Program-made: the position numbers and the translations under genes | DNA from: Breviolum minutum Mf 1.05b.01 | Lineage: Eukaryota; Sar; Dinophyceae; Suessiales; Symbiodiniaceae | Length of the DNA: 64,000 nucleotides | Direction of reading: 5' to 3' | Assembly: GCA_000507305.1 (NCBI GenBank) | Contig: DF240876.1 | Coordinates: forward strand, 7,501-71,500 | The notes under the pieces: model-generated | Database searches by the model: none | What the model was told of the DNA's origin: nothing | Seen by the model: only the letters and a program-made list of their open reading frames with translations | In this document: piece after piece, positions 55,291 through 64,000 of the stretch | Layout: every line of letters starts with the position of its first letter | Position numbering within the stretch: position 1 is the first letter of the stretch

Positions 55291-56526
55291 AAACATGTTG
55301 GGTCATTGTGGAAAAGGTAAACAAATCTATGTGTTTCATTTTTTTGGTGATGTGTTGAAGTGTTGATGGCTAAACAGTTGCTAGGTGGTTTTACCATTTT
55401 GCAATTATTTACACATCAGTTAACTATGTTTTATCCTGACCACTTCCACTCGATCTGACTACAAAAAAAATGTAAGAATGGCATTCTTTGTGCCACCTCA
55501 TGTTTGAAGTGTTTAAAAATCATATGTTTTTATTTCTTGTGGTTTTCTTTCTCTAAACATATTATGTCAGTCATATCAAACCATTGGAAGGACTATGGGA
55601 AACAATCCGTTTCTTTCCTGAAATGATGTAGATGTGTAGCTTGCTGAATTTTATTGAATGTTATGTCCCTGATCCATTGCCCACAAGTCTCAACTATTTG
55701 ACCTAGTGGGTACGATGACATACATACCAGCCCTGCAAGGGCCTAAGGGGTTGCTTAATGGCACCCCTTACCATCAATTTGGCACCCCTTGGAAGGGTCC
55801 AGGTATATACATAGTTATATTAGGTGTATAGTTCATGAAAACAGTTTTCTTGATACACTCCGGAAAGCTAACAAAGCAATGGAAAATGTACCCTTTGAAT
55901 TGAAGATGTATTTCTTATTCAAAAATGGGGATATTCCAGCCAGCCATGTTAATTTACTGGAGGGTAGGTACATGTGACCATCGTTCGGTGCGAATGAACG
56001 TTTGTTCAGGCTCCAAAAGCAGTTGAGATGTCAGCTGAAGATGCTTGGGGATCTAAGGAATATGACGGTGAACATGTCCGATGGCCAACAGTTTATTCTT
56101 TCTTATTTTGTATGTTTTTTGACTTTCTGGAAGCTGGAGCCAAATAAATGAATGGTTGAACCTTGTTTGTTCCAGTGGGAATTTAGCATGTCCATTGCTG
56201 CAGTGAAGTTGGACGAAGCACCTGTGGGAGAGCAAGAATTTGGTTTGTAGATGATGTTCCTTTTCTACCGATTGCGGTTGTAGATGTTGTTGATGTTGTT
56301 GATGTTGTTGTTGTTGTTGTTGTCGTTGTCGTTGTCGTTGTCTCGGTTGTCGTTGTCTCGGTTTTCGTGGTTGTCATGGTTGTCGTGGTTGTCGTGGTTG
56401 TCGTTGTCGTTGTTGTTGTTGTTGTCGTTGTTGTCGTTGTTGTCGTTGTCGTTGTTGTCGTTGTCTCGGTTTTCGTGGTTGTCGTGGTTGTCGTGGTTGT
56501 CGTGGTTGTCGTGGTTGTCGTTGTCG

Positions 56527-56560
<34 letters not shown>

Positions 56561-56612
56561 CGTTGTTGTCGTTGTTGTCATTGTCTCGGTTGTCGTTGTC
56601 TCGGTTTTCGTG

Positions 56613-56655
<43 letters not shown>

Positions 56656-56678
56656 TTGTTGTTGTTGTTGTCGTTGTT

Positions 56679-56736
<58 letters not shown>

Positions 56737-59700
56737 GATGTTTATTTTCACCCCAGTGGCCTTGTTGTTTTTTGTGTCAACCAAGTTGAACCTTGATCAC
56801 TTGGAATCCAGGCATATACCACCATCAAAGGCCGTATCACCCTCCCCCCAGAAATGAGGCCTTCTTGAGGAATAGTTGCTCCACTGCAAACTAACATAGC
56901 CTCTAATGAAATGATGGCTGGAAGAGAACTTTCTTTTTGAAACGGTCCCTTTTTAGGGGACATGTTAATGTTTTTTTTTTCTGCAAGATGGACTCTTTCC
57001 ATCAATGAGTAGGACTATAACCCCACTTACAGGGCTTATGACCCCAGCTACCCATTTATAAATCCATTTTTAGGGGCCCCATAACTCCATGAAAAAAGGA
57101 GGGGCCGGGGCCAATCTGGTGGTTTGGTGGAGGGGTACCTTTGGATTCACTGAGGCTTTAGCCGACATGGAAGGTTTATCATTAATGCAAGGAGACGTGA
57201 CCGACACCGATGCAATGCATCGGTCCAGAACCCGTGGGGGATGTGTTTTTTGATACATTTGAACCACCAGCATTTTTTAAGGAAAATGTGTTTATTAAAT
57301 CAGAGTCTCTGTGATGATGCTGTATCTATTGTTCTGCCTGTTTGTTTTGCTTCTGCCTTTGTTTGAGACTAAAATTGAATAGACACATTATGATTCATAC
57401 ATTGCTGTTTAGTGTATTTGCTTAAAAAGTATATAGGGGTTCGTTGTTGGATATCACGATTACAATAGAACTATAAACTGCAGATCGTTTGTCAGTGAAC
57501 CATGAAAGAGTTTGAATTAGACCCAGTTAGTGCAAATACTAGCACAGACCATGATAAACAAAACAACATATTCCCCCAACAACCAACAAGTTTCCAACGC
57601 AGATGTTTTGTTCCACATGGTCTTTAAAAGAATCGAATAGCTGCAGACACCAGCAACACTGGAGACACAACACAGAAAGCTAATCCCAATTCGACAGTGC
57701 TTTGGGATGATTGTGGAATCCATCCCCCCAAAAAAAGGCACGGGAATGTAGTCTCAAGAATATGTCACATATCTTTCTATGCAAGGTGAACATGGTAAAT
57801 TTGCCCCAAAGCATTTATTCCGCAAATTCTCTTCATGGTCCTATGGATGTATGGAGTATCTTCAAAAAAAAAAGCAGATCTTCCAACTGGTGAATTCCCA
57901 TATTAGTTTTCCTAACTTGATTCCAAGAAAAACATGTGCAGGAGGCCAATGTCGAATCAACGTCGGGAGAGCCAGAGGTGAAAGTAAGCGTGGTGATTAA
58001 TATCAAGAAAATGGGTGTTGATGTTTATTACTCATCCACTTGGTCCTCCATAAGGACCTTGTTACATGGGAAAATCGGGACCCTAAAGATTGACAGGTAT
58101 TGAATGTCCCTTGGTGATGGTTTCGGGTTTCTCCTATTTTTTAGGGTTGTTTCAGGTGATTATGGCGAACCCTGATCCATTACAGTATGTGATTTGCTGT
58201 TGGATTCAAGTAATCTTAGTTGGGTATGTGGGGTGTTAATTTCAAAGACATGAGGCTGATGGAATCCTTCTCCAATGATGCTGGAAAACAGCCATACTAC
58301 GGAAAAAAAAAAAATATCCAACACATATTGTGACAATTTGGAGCTGCCACGATTTCTTCTTGTTTGTGCATAAGGAAAAACCCACGTGAAACAGATTTTC
58401 TGATGGGATTCTGAGGGTCATTCCTTTGCAATGATCTCTTAGGCCAAAGAGGAATGTGGGGTAAACGCTCGAGCCATTCGACGCGCCAGAAGCCTCAAAA
58501 GGGGAAGAGGTGATGGTTCTGTGTTGAATCTATATTTGGTCGATGTTTGGTTCAACCCCTCAACAAACATCCATTCAAAAATTGAGGTTGGAGCTTCAGT
58601 TAGAGTATGAACAACACTCACTTCCACCAAAAGTTGTTTGCTTTCCGTGAGATTTGTGTTAAGAATTTTAGACTCTCAAGGAAGAGAGAGTATCCCGAGT
58701 AATGTTGTGTTGTATTTCATGGAGTCGTGGACAGCCAGAATGGCCCATGCAAGCCAGAGCGGTTGATATTTGGCTGAAACGCATGGATAATATATCTTCC
58801 TACAAGTGCTGTTTTTCTTCGGTTTTAGTGGAATTCAATACAGATCGGACACATTGCTTTTATCAAAATATATAGGAGTATTGTTCGTTTCCGGGGTATG
58901 CCTCCAGGATACTGCTAGACTCATCTTCAAACCGAAGTGTGTGTGAGTGACGTGTGACGTAATCTTCCAAAACTTGGTTCAAAAGTGGATTTGTTTCCTA
59001 TTAATGACTCAACATGCCCTGGAAATTTGTCTTGATGAAATATGGGTGTTTCCAAAAATAGGGGTACCCCAAAATGAATGGTTTATAATGGAAAACCCTA
59101 TTAAAATGGATGATTTGAATTTGGGGGTACCCTGTATTTTCGGAATCATCCATATGATTTCCTAATCCTTGACATGTCGACGTCTAAGTCTAAAAACCAT
59201 GGGGCACCAGAAGCACACGGGCCCACACCCTTTGGGCACACCGATGTCGGCTTGCTGGGTACATACGAGAAAACCTGACCCCCAACAAAAAAACACTCCC
59301 AAAAGATTCCTCTCTCAGAAAACGGTTTCGAACCTTAGTCACCTAGTAAAGGTGTGTGTTTCTTCTTGTGGAATGGTGTTTCTTTTGTTTGTTTATTTGT
59401 TGATTTGTTTACAGATTCATGGTATGTGTTCATCATGTTTCACCACCAAAATTTGGGCTTCCCATCATTTTTGATGTCTAACAACCACCTTAAAGCAGCA
59501 AATCTACGGTTTGAAACTGTTGAAACGGTTGGTGAAACCTGGTGACTTCAACAGCTGTTTCGATGGTTCCCTTAACAAGATGGTAGGTGATATATAATCA
59601 CCTAATAGGCAATATATAAGTGATATTTTTCCTGCCAATTGGGGAATTATATATCACCTATACCGTAACCACCTATTAAGGGAACCGGTCGGAAACTCCA

Positions 59701-60157
59701 TTGAGGTGAAGGAAACACTTGGTGAAACGCTTGAAACCTGCCGTGTTTTAGGTCAAAAGCGATGCTGTTGATCCGGTGTTGTCTGCAGCTGTAGCGGATG
59801 GAGTTCAGGACGTCGGACTGGGTGACTTTTTGGAAGTCTCAGATATACTCACTCCATCGATTTTGATGTTGATAACCATAAGGAATCAACAAAACAAAGC
59901 ATTCCGACAATGTGGCTATAAATATGTATATATATATATATATCCAAAATGTGTCCATGGCAAAACTCCCATCCAAGCTTTTTGTAAAAAAAGGTTGTCA
60001 TTTTCAGCAACAAACCCTGGGATTCCAGGGCGTCATTTTTGTTGGGTTCCTTAAACGAGAGGTTTGCGACCCTGGCGGAATGTGTCCAGTGACCAACCGG
60101 TACAAAAAGCTACTTCGCCCCTCAAAGTTGCTGTTTGATATGTTTGCATCAAAATGA
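54206..60157 (+). CDS. Candidate gene F: about 9 exons, possible secreted or membrane protein
   Basis: Exons: 54206-54286, 55059-55136 (weak), 56010-56067, 56176-56242, 56757-56833, 57942-57983, 58156-58209, 58443-58538, 59752-59821, 60060-60157. Phases match from 56010 to the TGA at 60155. The first exon encodes a signal-peptide-like start. Later parts read LQKQLRCQLKMLGDLRNMT, WEFSMSIAAVKLDEAPVGEQ, MANPDPLQYVICCWIQ, an Arg-rich NARAIRRARSLKRGR and a final MCPVTNRYKKLLRPSKLLFD. Several Cys residues (C-C-W; E-E-C-G; V-C-D-P; G-M-C-P) suit an extracellular protein. The link between 55136 and 56010 is not in phase, so the signal-peptide exon could belong to a separate small gene. Product not recognised. 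Confidence 0.4.
54914..54966. repeat. (CAA)n/(CCA)n repeat
   Basis: CAA and CCA triplets; poly-Gln/Pro frame is an artefact. A second (AAC)n run lies at 55258-55292. Confidence 0.9.
55059..55136 (+). CDS. Gene F exon candidate (frame uncertain)
   Basis: Acceptor CAACTTTTTCCACCAG|. The phase-0 frame DLENEGLFLIQGHARKIV fits the end of 54286. Another frame has FGERRIVPDSGTCTKDCEK. Donor options ATT|gtgaga and TCA|gttcgt both leave phase 0, while the next exon wants phase 2. Confidence 0.3.
55856..55968 (+). mobile_element. Family C TIR element
   Basis: CACTCCGGAAAGCTAACAAA at the left; TTAATTTACTGGAGGGTA at the right; core GAAGATGTATTTC. Usual orientation. Confidence 0.65.
56010..56067 (+). 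CDS. Gene F exon, 19 codons
   Basis: LQKQLRCQLKMLGDLRNMT from ACGTTTGTTCAG| to ACG|gtgaac; high third-position G/C, phase 2 in and 0 out. Confidence 0.45.
56176..56242 (+). CDS. Gene F exon, 22 codons
   Basis: WEFSMSIAAVKLDEAPVGEQ-EF from TTGTTTGTTCCAG| to TTTG|gtttgt; phase 0 in, 1 out. Confidence 0.5.
56278..56736. repeat. GTT/GTC/CTCG minisatellite filling one intron
   Basis: About 460 nt of GTT and GTC triplets with inserted GTCTCGGTT and TTCGTGG variants that recur as higher-order units. It occupies almost the whole intron between 56242 and 56757 and ends 20 nt before its acceptor. Poly-Thr, poly-Val and poly-Leu ORFs are artefacts. Confidence 0.95.
56757..56833 (+). CDS. Gene F exon candidate, 25 codons
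   Basis: Strong acceptor TTTATTTTCACCCCAG|. The phase-1 frame reads ALLFFVSTKLNLDHLESRHI then PPSKA to GCC|gtatca. The hydrophobic start may be a short membrane segment. Confidence 0.35.
57942..57983 (+). CDS. Gene F exon, 14 codons
   Basis: EANVESTSGEPEVK between ACATGTGCAG| and a consensus donor AAA|gtaagc; phase 0 both sides. Confidence 0.45.
58156..58209 (+). CDS. Gene F exon, 18 codons
   Basis: VIMANPDPLQYVICCWIQ between AGGGTTGTTTCAG| and CAA|gtaatc; phase 0 both sides. Confidence 0.5.
58443..58538 (+). CDS. Gene F exon, up to 32 codons
   Basis: AKEECGVNARAIRRARSLKR after GCAATGATCTCTTAG|. The frame is open to 58613; donor TTG|gtcgat gives the phase the next exon needs, while G|gtgatg at 58509 does not. 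Confidence 0.4.
59043..59150. mobile_element. Family D TIR element (orientation 1)
   Basis: GGGTGTTTCCAAAAATAGGG at the left, core AATGAATGGTTTATAATGG, right end TTTTCGGAATCATCC partly decayed. Confidence 0.7.
59566..59688. mobile_element. Inverted-repeat element, single copy in window
   Basis: GGTTCCCTTAACAAGATGGT with AGGTGATATATAATCACC at the left; TTATATATCACCTATACCG and CTATTAAGGGAACC at the right. Arms about 40 nt with mismatches. Confidence 0.65.
59752..59821 (+). CDS. Gene F exon, 23 codons
   Basis: VKSDAVDPVLSAAVADGVQD-VGL after GCCGTGTTTTAG|, donor TGG|gtgact; phase 0 in, 1 out. Confidence 0.5.
60060..60157 (+). CDS. Gene F terminal exon
   Basis: From CTTAAACGAG| the phase-1 frame reads VCDPGGMCPVTNRYKKLLRP then SKLLFDMFASK and TGA. 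Joins 59821 in phase. Confidence 0.45.
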
Positions 60158-60358
60158 TGAGCCGCGAATCTTGCTCAGATGGAGTCCTCCAAGAGAGTTT
60201 TACATCCAAATTATAAATGTCAAGTCTTTTTGTTTTGCAATTTTTCATGGAATCCGTGACAACTAAAGTTGACCCGTGAAGGCTAGCGAAAACACCTCCG
60301 GAGTTGATGAGACCATCATTTTTTGCGTTTTTTTTTTGGAAAAAAAATCACCTCTCAG

Positions 60359-62079
60359 AGGTGGTGTTGGACCCTTGGCGGCAAGCCAGGATGGCGTCCG
60401 TATGGGCGTGAAAAAAATGTGTTGTTTTTTTTTATAGATAACGTGAGTTTTTTTATACACTGGCTGAGGTATGTAGTGTGTTTTTGGAAAAACAATACTT
60501 TAAAAAGACCTGTACATAGTATACTTCTACGTACTGGTTTTTGAATGTACATTTACATGCACATGTCTAAACCCAAAGGCAAAACCAATTTGTTCATGTA
60601 TGTTGATGTCAATTGGGACTATTTTCATATATATTCATATATATATATATTATAAATATGCATTGATTCAATTGTGTAGCTCGAATGTCAGTGATGTCAG
60701 TGTTTGGTTTTCTTCGCCAGGATAGTTTGGCTGCTTTGTCGTTGTTCCAAGTGACACGAGGATCCTTTCGCAAGGTCTGGGTTCGGGAAGGCTCTACTTC
60801 CCCCCCAAACAGGCATCACCGAAAAAGCCGAAGAATGACTTAACATCTACTCCCCTTCACGGGTGTATACGGTTTAATACCCCTACATACCAAACATGCA
60901 AGTGGGCAAGGCAAGATGCTCCAATGTCACCATGTCGATTTTCGTTTGGGTGAAGATGACAGAAACCAAAACTTAGGGCCGACTTTCCATAAAATGTGTT
61001 TTTTTTTGACGCTTAACCCATTGGACTAATCGGAGGCCTCATAAATTGGCTGAAGATGCAACAGGTCACTACAAGAAATACACCGAACGACTGATGGTAA
61101 CAAAGGTCGGGTATAAATAAGAAGGATGTATAAAGTATACCAATATCTTTTAAAAGGGTTTTACTGACCATACTCACAACTTTTCTATTCTTAGAAAAGA
61201 ACCGTTGGCTCATTGCACCTCCCTATGCTTCAATTGGCTCGAAGGCACACCATGCCTAGTTCAATCATTTTGTTTCTGCTAAGCATGTTGAGACTGTTGA
61301 AAATTGAAGACATGTCCAGTAAGGCTGGAGGGAGGTTGCTACCCCCCCAGCATCTAATCCGACAGGCTGATGAATGCCATGGTGCTACAGAGGTCAGAAG
61401 CAAGGTTTCCTTCGACGAGGCACGAGTCACTGGGATGCCTCCAGGAATCATTCAGGGGGGTTGTTGTGGTTTCACAGCCTGCCCAATAGTCGGATTATAT
61501 TTATATAGTTACCCTTTTAAAAGCGAAGCTGGGGAATTCCCAAAGCGAATAATAGTGAGATGATACTTTTACCAGCATTATGTATGTATATATATGTATA
61601 TATATATATATATATGTATACATTTTGTAAAGTAAAGGTCTGCTATTGACTTTGACTATCCACTATGGACGAGCATACACCTAAAATTGGTGTTTCTTGT
61701 TAGCTTGATGAAATTGACCCCTGGCTCTAAAAGCAGCAACTTGATTTGGAGTTAGTATTTGCGATTGTCATATACTGGGATGTCCCTTCACCTAAATTTT
61801 GGGATCAAAAATTAGGATCACTGAGTATAGTGGATATAATCACTTTCTGTTTTTTTGGGGGCTTACCTATATCAACAACATAGATAATCTAATCCTCACC
61901 ATGGATTCTGTTGAAACACATTACAATTGCCAACATCCATCCATCATCCGGCGGATCGCAACGGAGCGATGCAGGTGGCGGATTCAGCAGCCACGTCCTT
62001 GCTGCAGCAGGAGAGGAGCAAAATTAAAGTCCGGAAGGCCGACGATCCCGACGATGAAAGCAAGGGAGATGTGGATTGA
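60359..62079 (+). CDS. Candidate gene G: four phase-0 exons, acidic C-terminus
   Basis: Exons: 60359-60418 (after AAATCACCTCTCAG|; RWCWTLGGKPGWRPYGREKN; frame uncertain), 60721-60774 (after GGTTTTCTTCGCCAG|; DSLAALSLFQVTRGSFRK; donor AAG|gtctgg), 61351-61404 (after GCTACCCCCCCAG|; HLIRQADECHGATEVRSK; donor AAG|gtttcc) and 61975-62079 (after GAGCGATGCAG|). The last reads VADSAATSLLQQERSKIKVR, then KADDPDDESKGDVD and TGA. All borders are phase 0, and the second and third exons are both exactly 54 nt. The start codon was not found. It follows gene F by about 200 nt on the same strand, so it might be the 3' part of a larger model. The Lys/Arg-then-acidic tail is disordered-like. Product unknown. 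Confidence 0.4.
61580..61622. repeat. (TA)n / ATGTATATA repeat
   Basis: Short TA-rich tract in the gene G intron between 61404 and 61975. Similar tracts occur at 13915-13935, 30985-31000, 42826-42866, 50478-50562, 59926-59943 and 60640-60660. Confidence 0.85.
61975..62079 (+). CDS. Gene G terminal exon, 34 codons plus stop
   Basis: The GC-rich, GC3-rich frame QVADSAATSLLQQERSKIKV continues to an acidic DDPDDESKGDVD end. A second frame is open over the same stretch (RRGAKLKSGRPTIP) but with lower third-position G/C. Confidence 0.5.
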   Translation: MADSAATSLLQQERSKIKVRKADDPDDESKGDVD

Positions 62080-63538
62080 TCATTTTTAGGATGTTTGCAA
62101 AAAAAACACATTGTCATTCCCAGAATTGATCTAATTAAAAACCAATGAATGAAAGGTGTTTAAAATCAATTTTGAAGAGTGATGAACAGTTCCGGATGAT
62201 TTGGTTTGCTTCTGCTTGGTTGGTACTGTAGTAGTGCGGGATTCAACTTGGGTCTGATGACAATGTGGTGTAACTTGGATGATTCATTCACAAATTCCAG
62301 GGACCAATCATCCCAAAATGGAAGGAAAGATTGGCATGAGTGTAGCAGGGAACACATGTTTTGCGGGATGTGTGGAGATGTTGATATGACTGATGGTCTA
62401 TAGATGTGCTTCATGGCCACTTGAAGACTCAGTTTTGAAATGATCAGTGATTGATATGACATGATATGACCATTTGACAATCAGGTTGACAAGTTAGCAA
62501 ATGTTGCAATAAACATGAAAAGTTATGATGCATGGGTGTACTTAGACATATGGTACAATGTTTTTGCCAAGTACTTAGTGGGTGCAAATACACCAAGACG
62601 GGGTCAGGAAACGGTAGCAACGATAGCAATGAAAAACGGACGAGTTGAAGATGCATGTATTTTCTACTGACCATGCGACCCTTGCGACCCATGAGTTTTT
62701 CTAGTTTCCTGCTTCAGAATGGAATCCCCAGAAATTCCAATCGCTTGTGTAGCAATTGGCATGAATCAACTAACGAATCTATGGCAATTCAATGATTTGC
62801 CCATGTTCTTTTCAAAATGTGAGTCATCCTCACAAAAAAGGATTTCATCCAGCTGTTTCAAGTCGCTAAAAGCTGTGTTTTTGCTGCGCATATTGTGAGT
62901 TTGTTGTCGCTCATCACTTCGGGGCAAGGTGAACAAACTGGGTGAGCTTCACTCGTAGAAGCTTCAAGTGAAGATGGATGGTTTGGAGGGCTTGTGGTAT
63001 CGGATATGATGAGAGTGAGATGATATGGGCATGGGATGACCAAGATCTTACCAAAGCTTGGGATGATTGGTACAAGAGGCATGTTTTTTTTTTGAAATTT
63101 CTTCTGAGGATGTTGAAAACTCTTTGAAATATGGTTCAGAATCCCTCCGACTTTGCACATGGTAGGATGTAGGATGTTTGTCAGCTAAGGGTATCATCAA
63201 GAAAAAAACAAACCAACCTGCCGAAAATGCTGCCTTCAAAGGAAGGCTGGCGACATACATCAAATTCACATGATTGCTCACACTTGCTGCATTGCTTGTG
63301 GCACTTTAACACCCCCAGACAGAGACTGTTGGAGGTATCATAAGGTGTTCTTGCGGTCGTCGGTTGTAAACTAGGCTCATGCAACTTGACTGTCCTGCTG
63401 TCAAACTACGGTGATACACAAAATCTGGCTAACCACCGTAATGTATACAACACTTGACATACATCATGAGATACATTGACAGATTACCTCACCTTTCACC
63501 GTATTTCTTTTCACAAAATTTTTACTTGCACAAACGGG
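62080..63538. other. No gene recognised
   Basis: AT-rich with short frames on both strands. A minus-strand frame at 62858-63160 (SLEASTSEAHPVCSPCPE) has slightly coding-like composition but no splice support. Confidence 0.35.
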
Positions 63539-63652
63539 ATGAAGATTGAATTCCAAGCCTTGCTGTATCCAAGGAGTGTGGCCCTGACAAGTGAGACCCG
63601 TGCCAGATGCTACCGCCAAATACTGATATTCTTTGGAGATTTAGAAGCTTGA
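63539..63652 (+). CDS. Short ORF, 37 codons, uncertain
   Basis: ATG to TGA; begins MKIEFQALLYPRSVALTSET and continues RARCYRQILIFFGDLEA. Protein-like composition, but third-position G/C is no higher than background and no splice signal frames it. Could be a chance ORF or the edge of a next gene. Downstream to 64000 I see nothing. Confidence 0.2.
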   Translation: MKIEFQALLYPRSVALTSETRARCYRQILIFFGDLEA

Positions 63653-64000
63653 GGTAACAGTATCATTATGTTTTTTTGTTTGGCTTTACTTAGAATTATT
63701 GAAGCTTTTCCACAGAGATTTCGGGTGTAAAGGGGGACATTGCCCGGCCAAGTGGCTAGAACATTGACGTGAAGCCCATGTTTTACAGTGACAAGGTGAC
63801 AAAAAGAGGGTCGCGTTTGGTTTGCCATGCGTCCTGTTGTTCAACACTTTGAAGTTTAATTGATCTCGTGAAATTTGTTGTAAACTCCCAGGAAGTTGCT
63901 ATTTTTGTAGAATACCTCTTTTATCGGTGAGATTCTATTTACCATTTTTCAACATCTTAGTGGGGATCAAGGCATGGGCAATGAAATGTGTGTTGTTGAA

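Noticed and set aside
56183..56796. Poly-Thr, poly-Val and poly-Leu/Ser ORFs up to 170 codons
   Set aside because: Translation of the GTT/GTC minisatellite, which also spans a predicted intron.
53..64000. tRNA, rRNA, CRISPR array, bacterial promoters or operons
   Set aside because: No cloverleaf with tRNA boxes, no rRNA core motifs, and repeats lack regular spacers; the regular repeats are TIR elements and microsatellites.

Overview
The window looks like nuclear DNA of a large-genome, intron-rich eukaryote, most plausibly a protist alga. There are no long open reading frames, operons, ribosome-binding sites, rRNA or tRNA genes. Coding signal comes as short islands (about 25-255 nt), richer in G/C at third codon positions, flanked by pyrimidine-rich ..AG acceptors and GT donors. 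These sit in AT-rich DNA packed with short terminal-inverted-repeat (TIR) elements and triplet microsatellites. All exon chains I could build read on the + strand, one after another. Such unidirectional gene blocks, together with short TIR elements in introns, recall dinoflagellates, but this is an inference and no diagnostic sequence (such as a spliced leader) was found.

Layout. Gene A (2081-26735, possibly two genes) has about 20 small exons, with one 99-nt exon in three tandem copies (about 8.9-12.4 kb), and ends in a stop at 26735. Gene C (27445-30459) is weak. Gene D (32269-52564) is the best-supported model: about 20 exons in compatible phase from an ATG to an acidic C-terminus, with one missing or misplaced exon near 38.6-40.2 kb and a 281-base assembly gap in one intron. 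Gene E (52939-53304) has two small exons, with a (GTT)n tract in the intron. Gene F (54206-60157) may begin with a signal-peptide-like exon; one of its introns is almost entirely GTT/GTC repeat. Gene G (60359-62079) has four phase-0 exons and an acidic tail. The last 2 kb holds only a 37-codon ORF.

No product could be identified with confidence. One exon of gene D resembles an OPR/RAP-type helical repeat (organelle RNA-binding families). The other predicted proteins are charged, Ser-rich or basic and were not recognised.

At least six families of 60-150 bp TIR elements recur. The most common (family A, about 100 bp, ends CTAGGTGGTGG / CCACCAACTAG) occurs more than a dozen times, always in the orientation of the genes, and its ends look like a splice donor and a splice acceptor. 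That strand bias, and a 102-nt open frame lying exactly between two such elements at 51.1-51.3 kb, are the observations most worth testing. Exon edges are my own hand predictions without RNA data.
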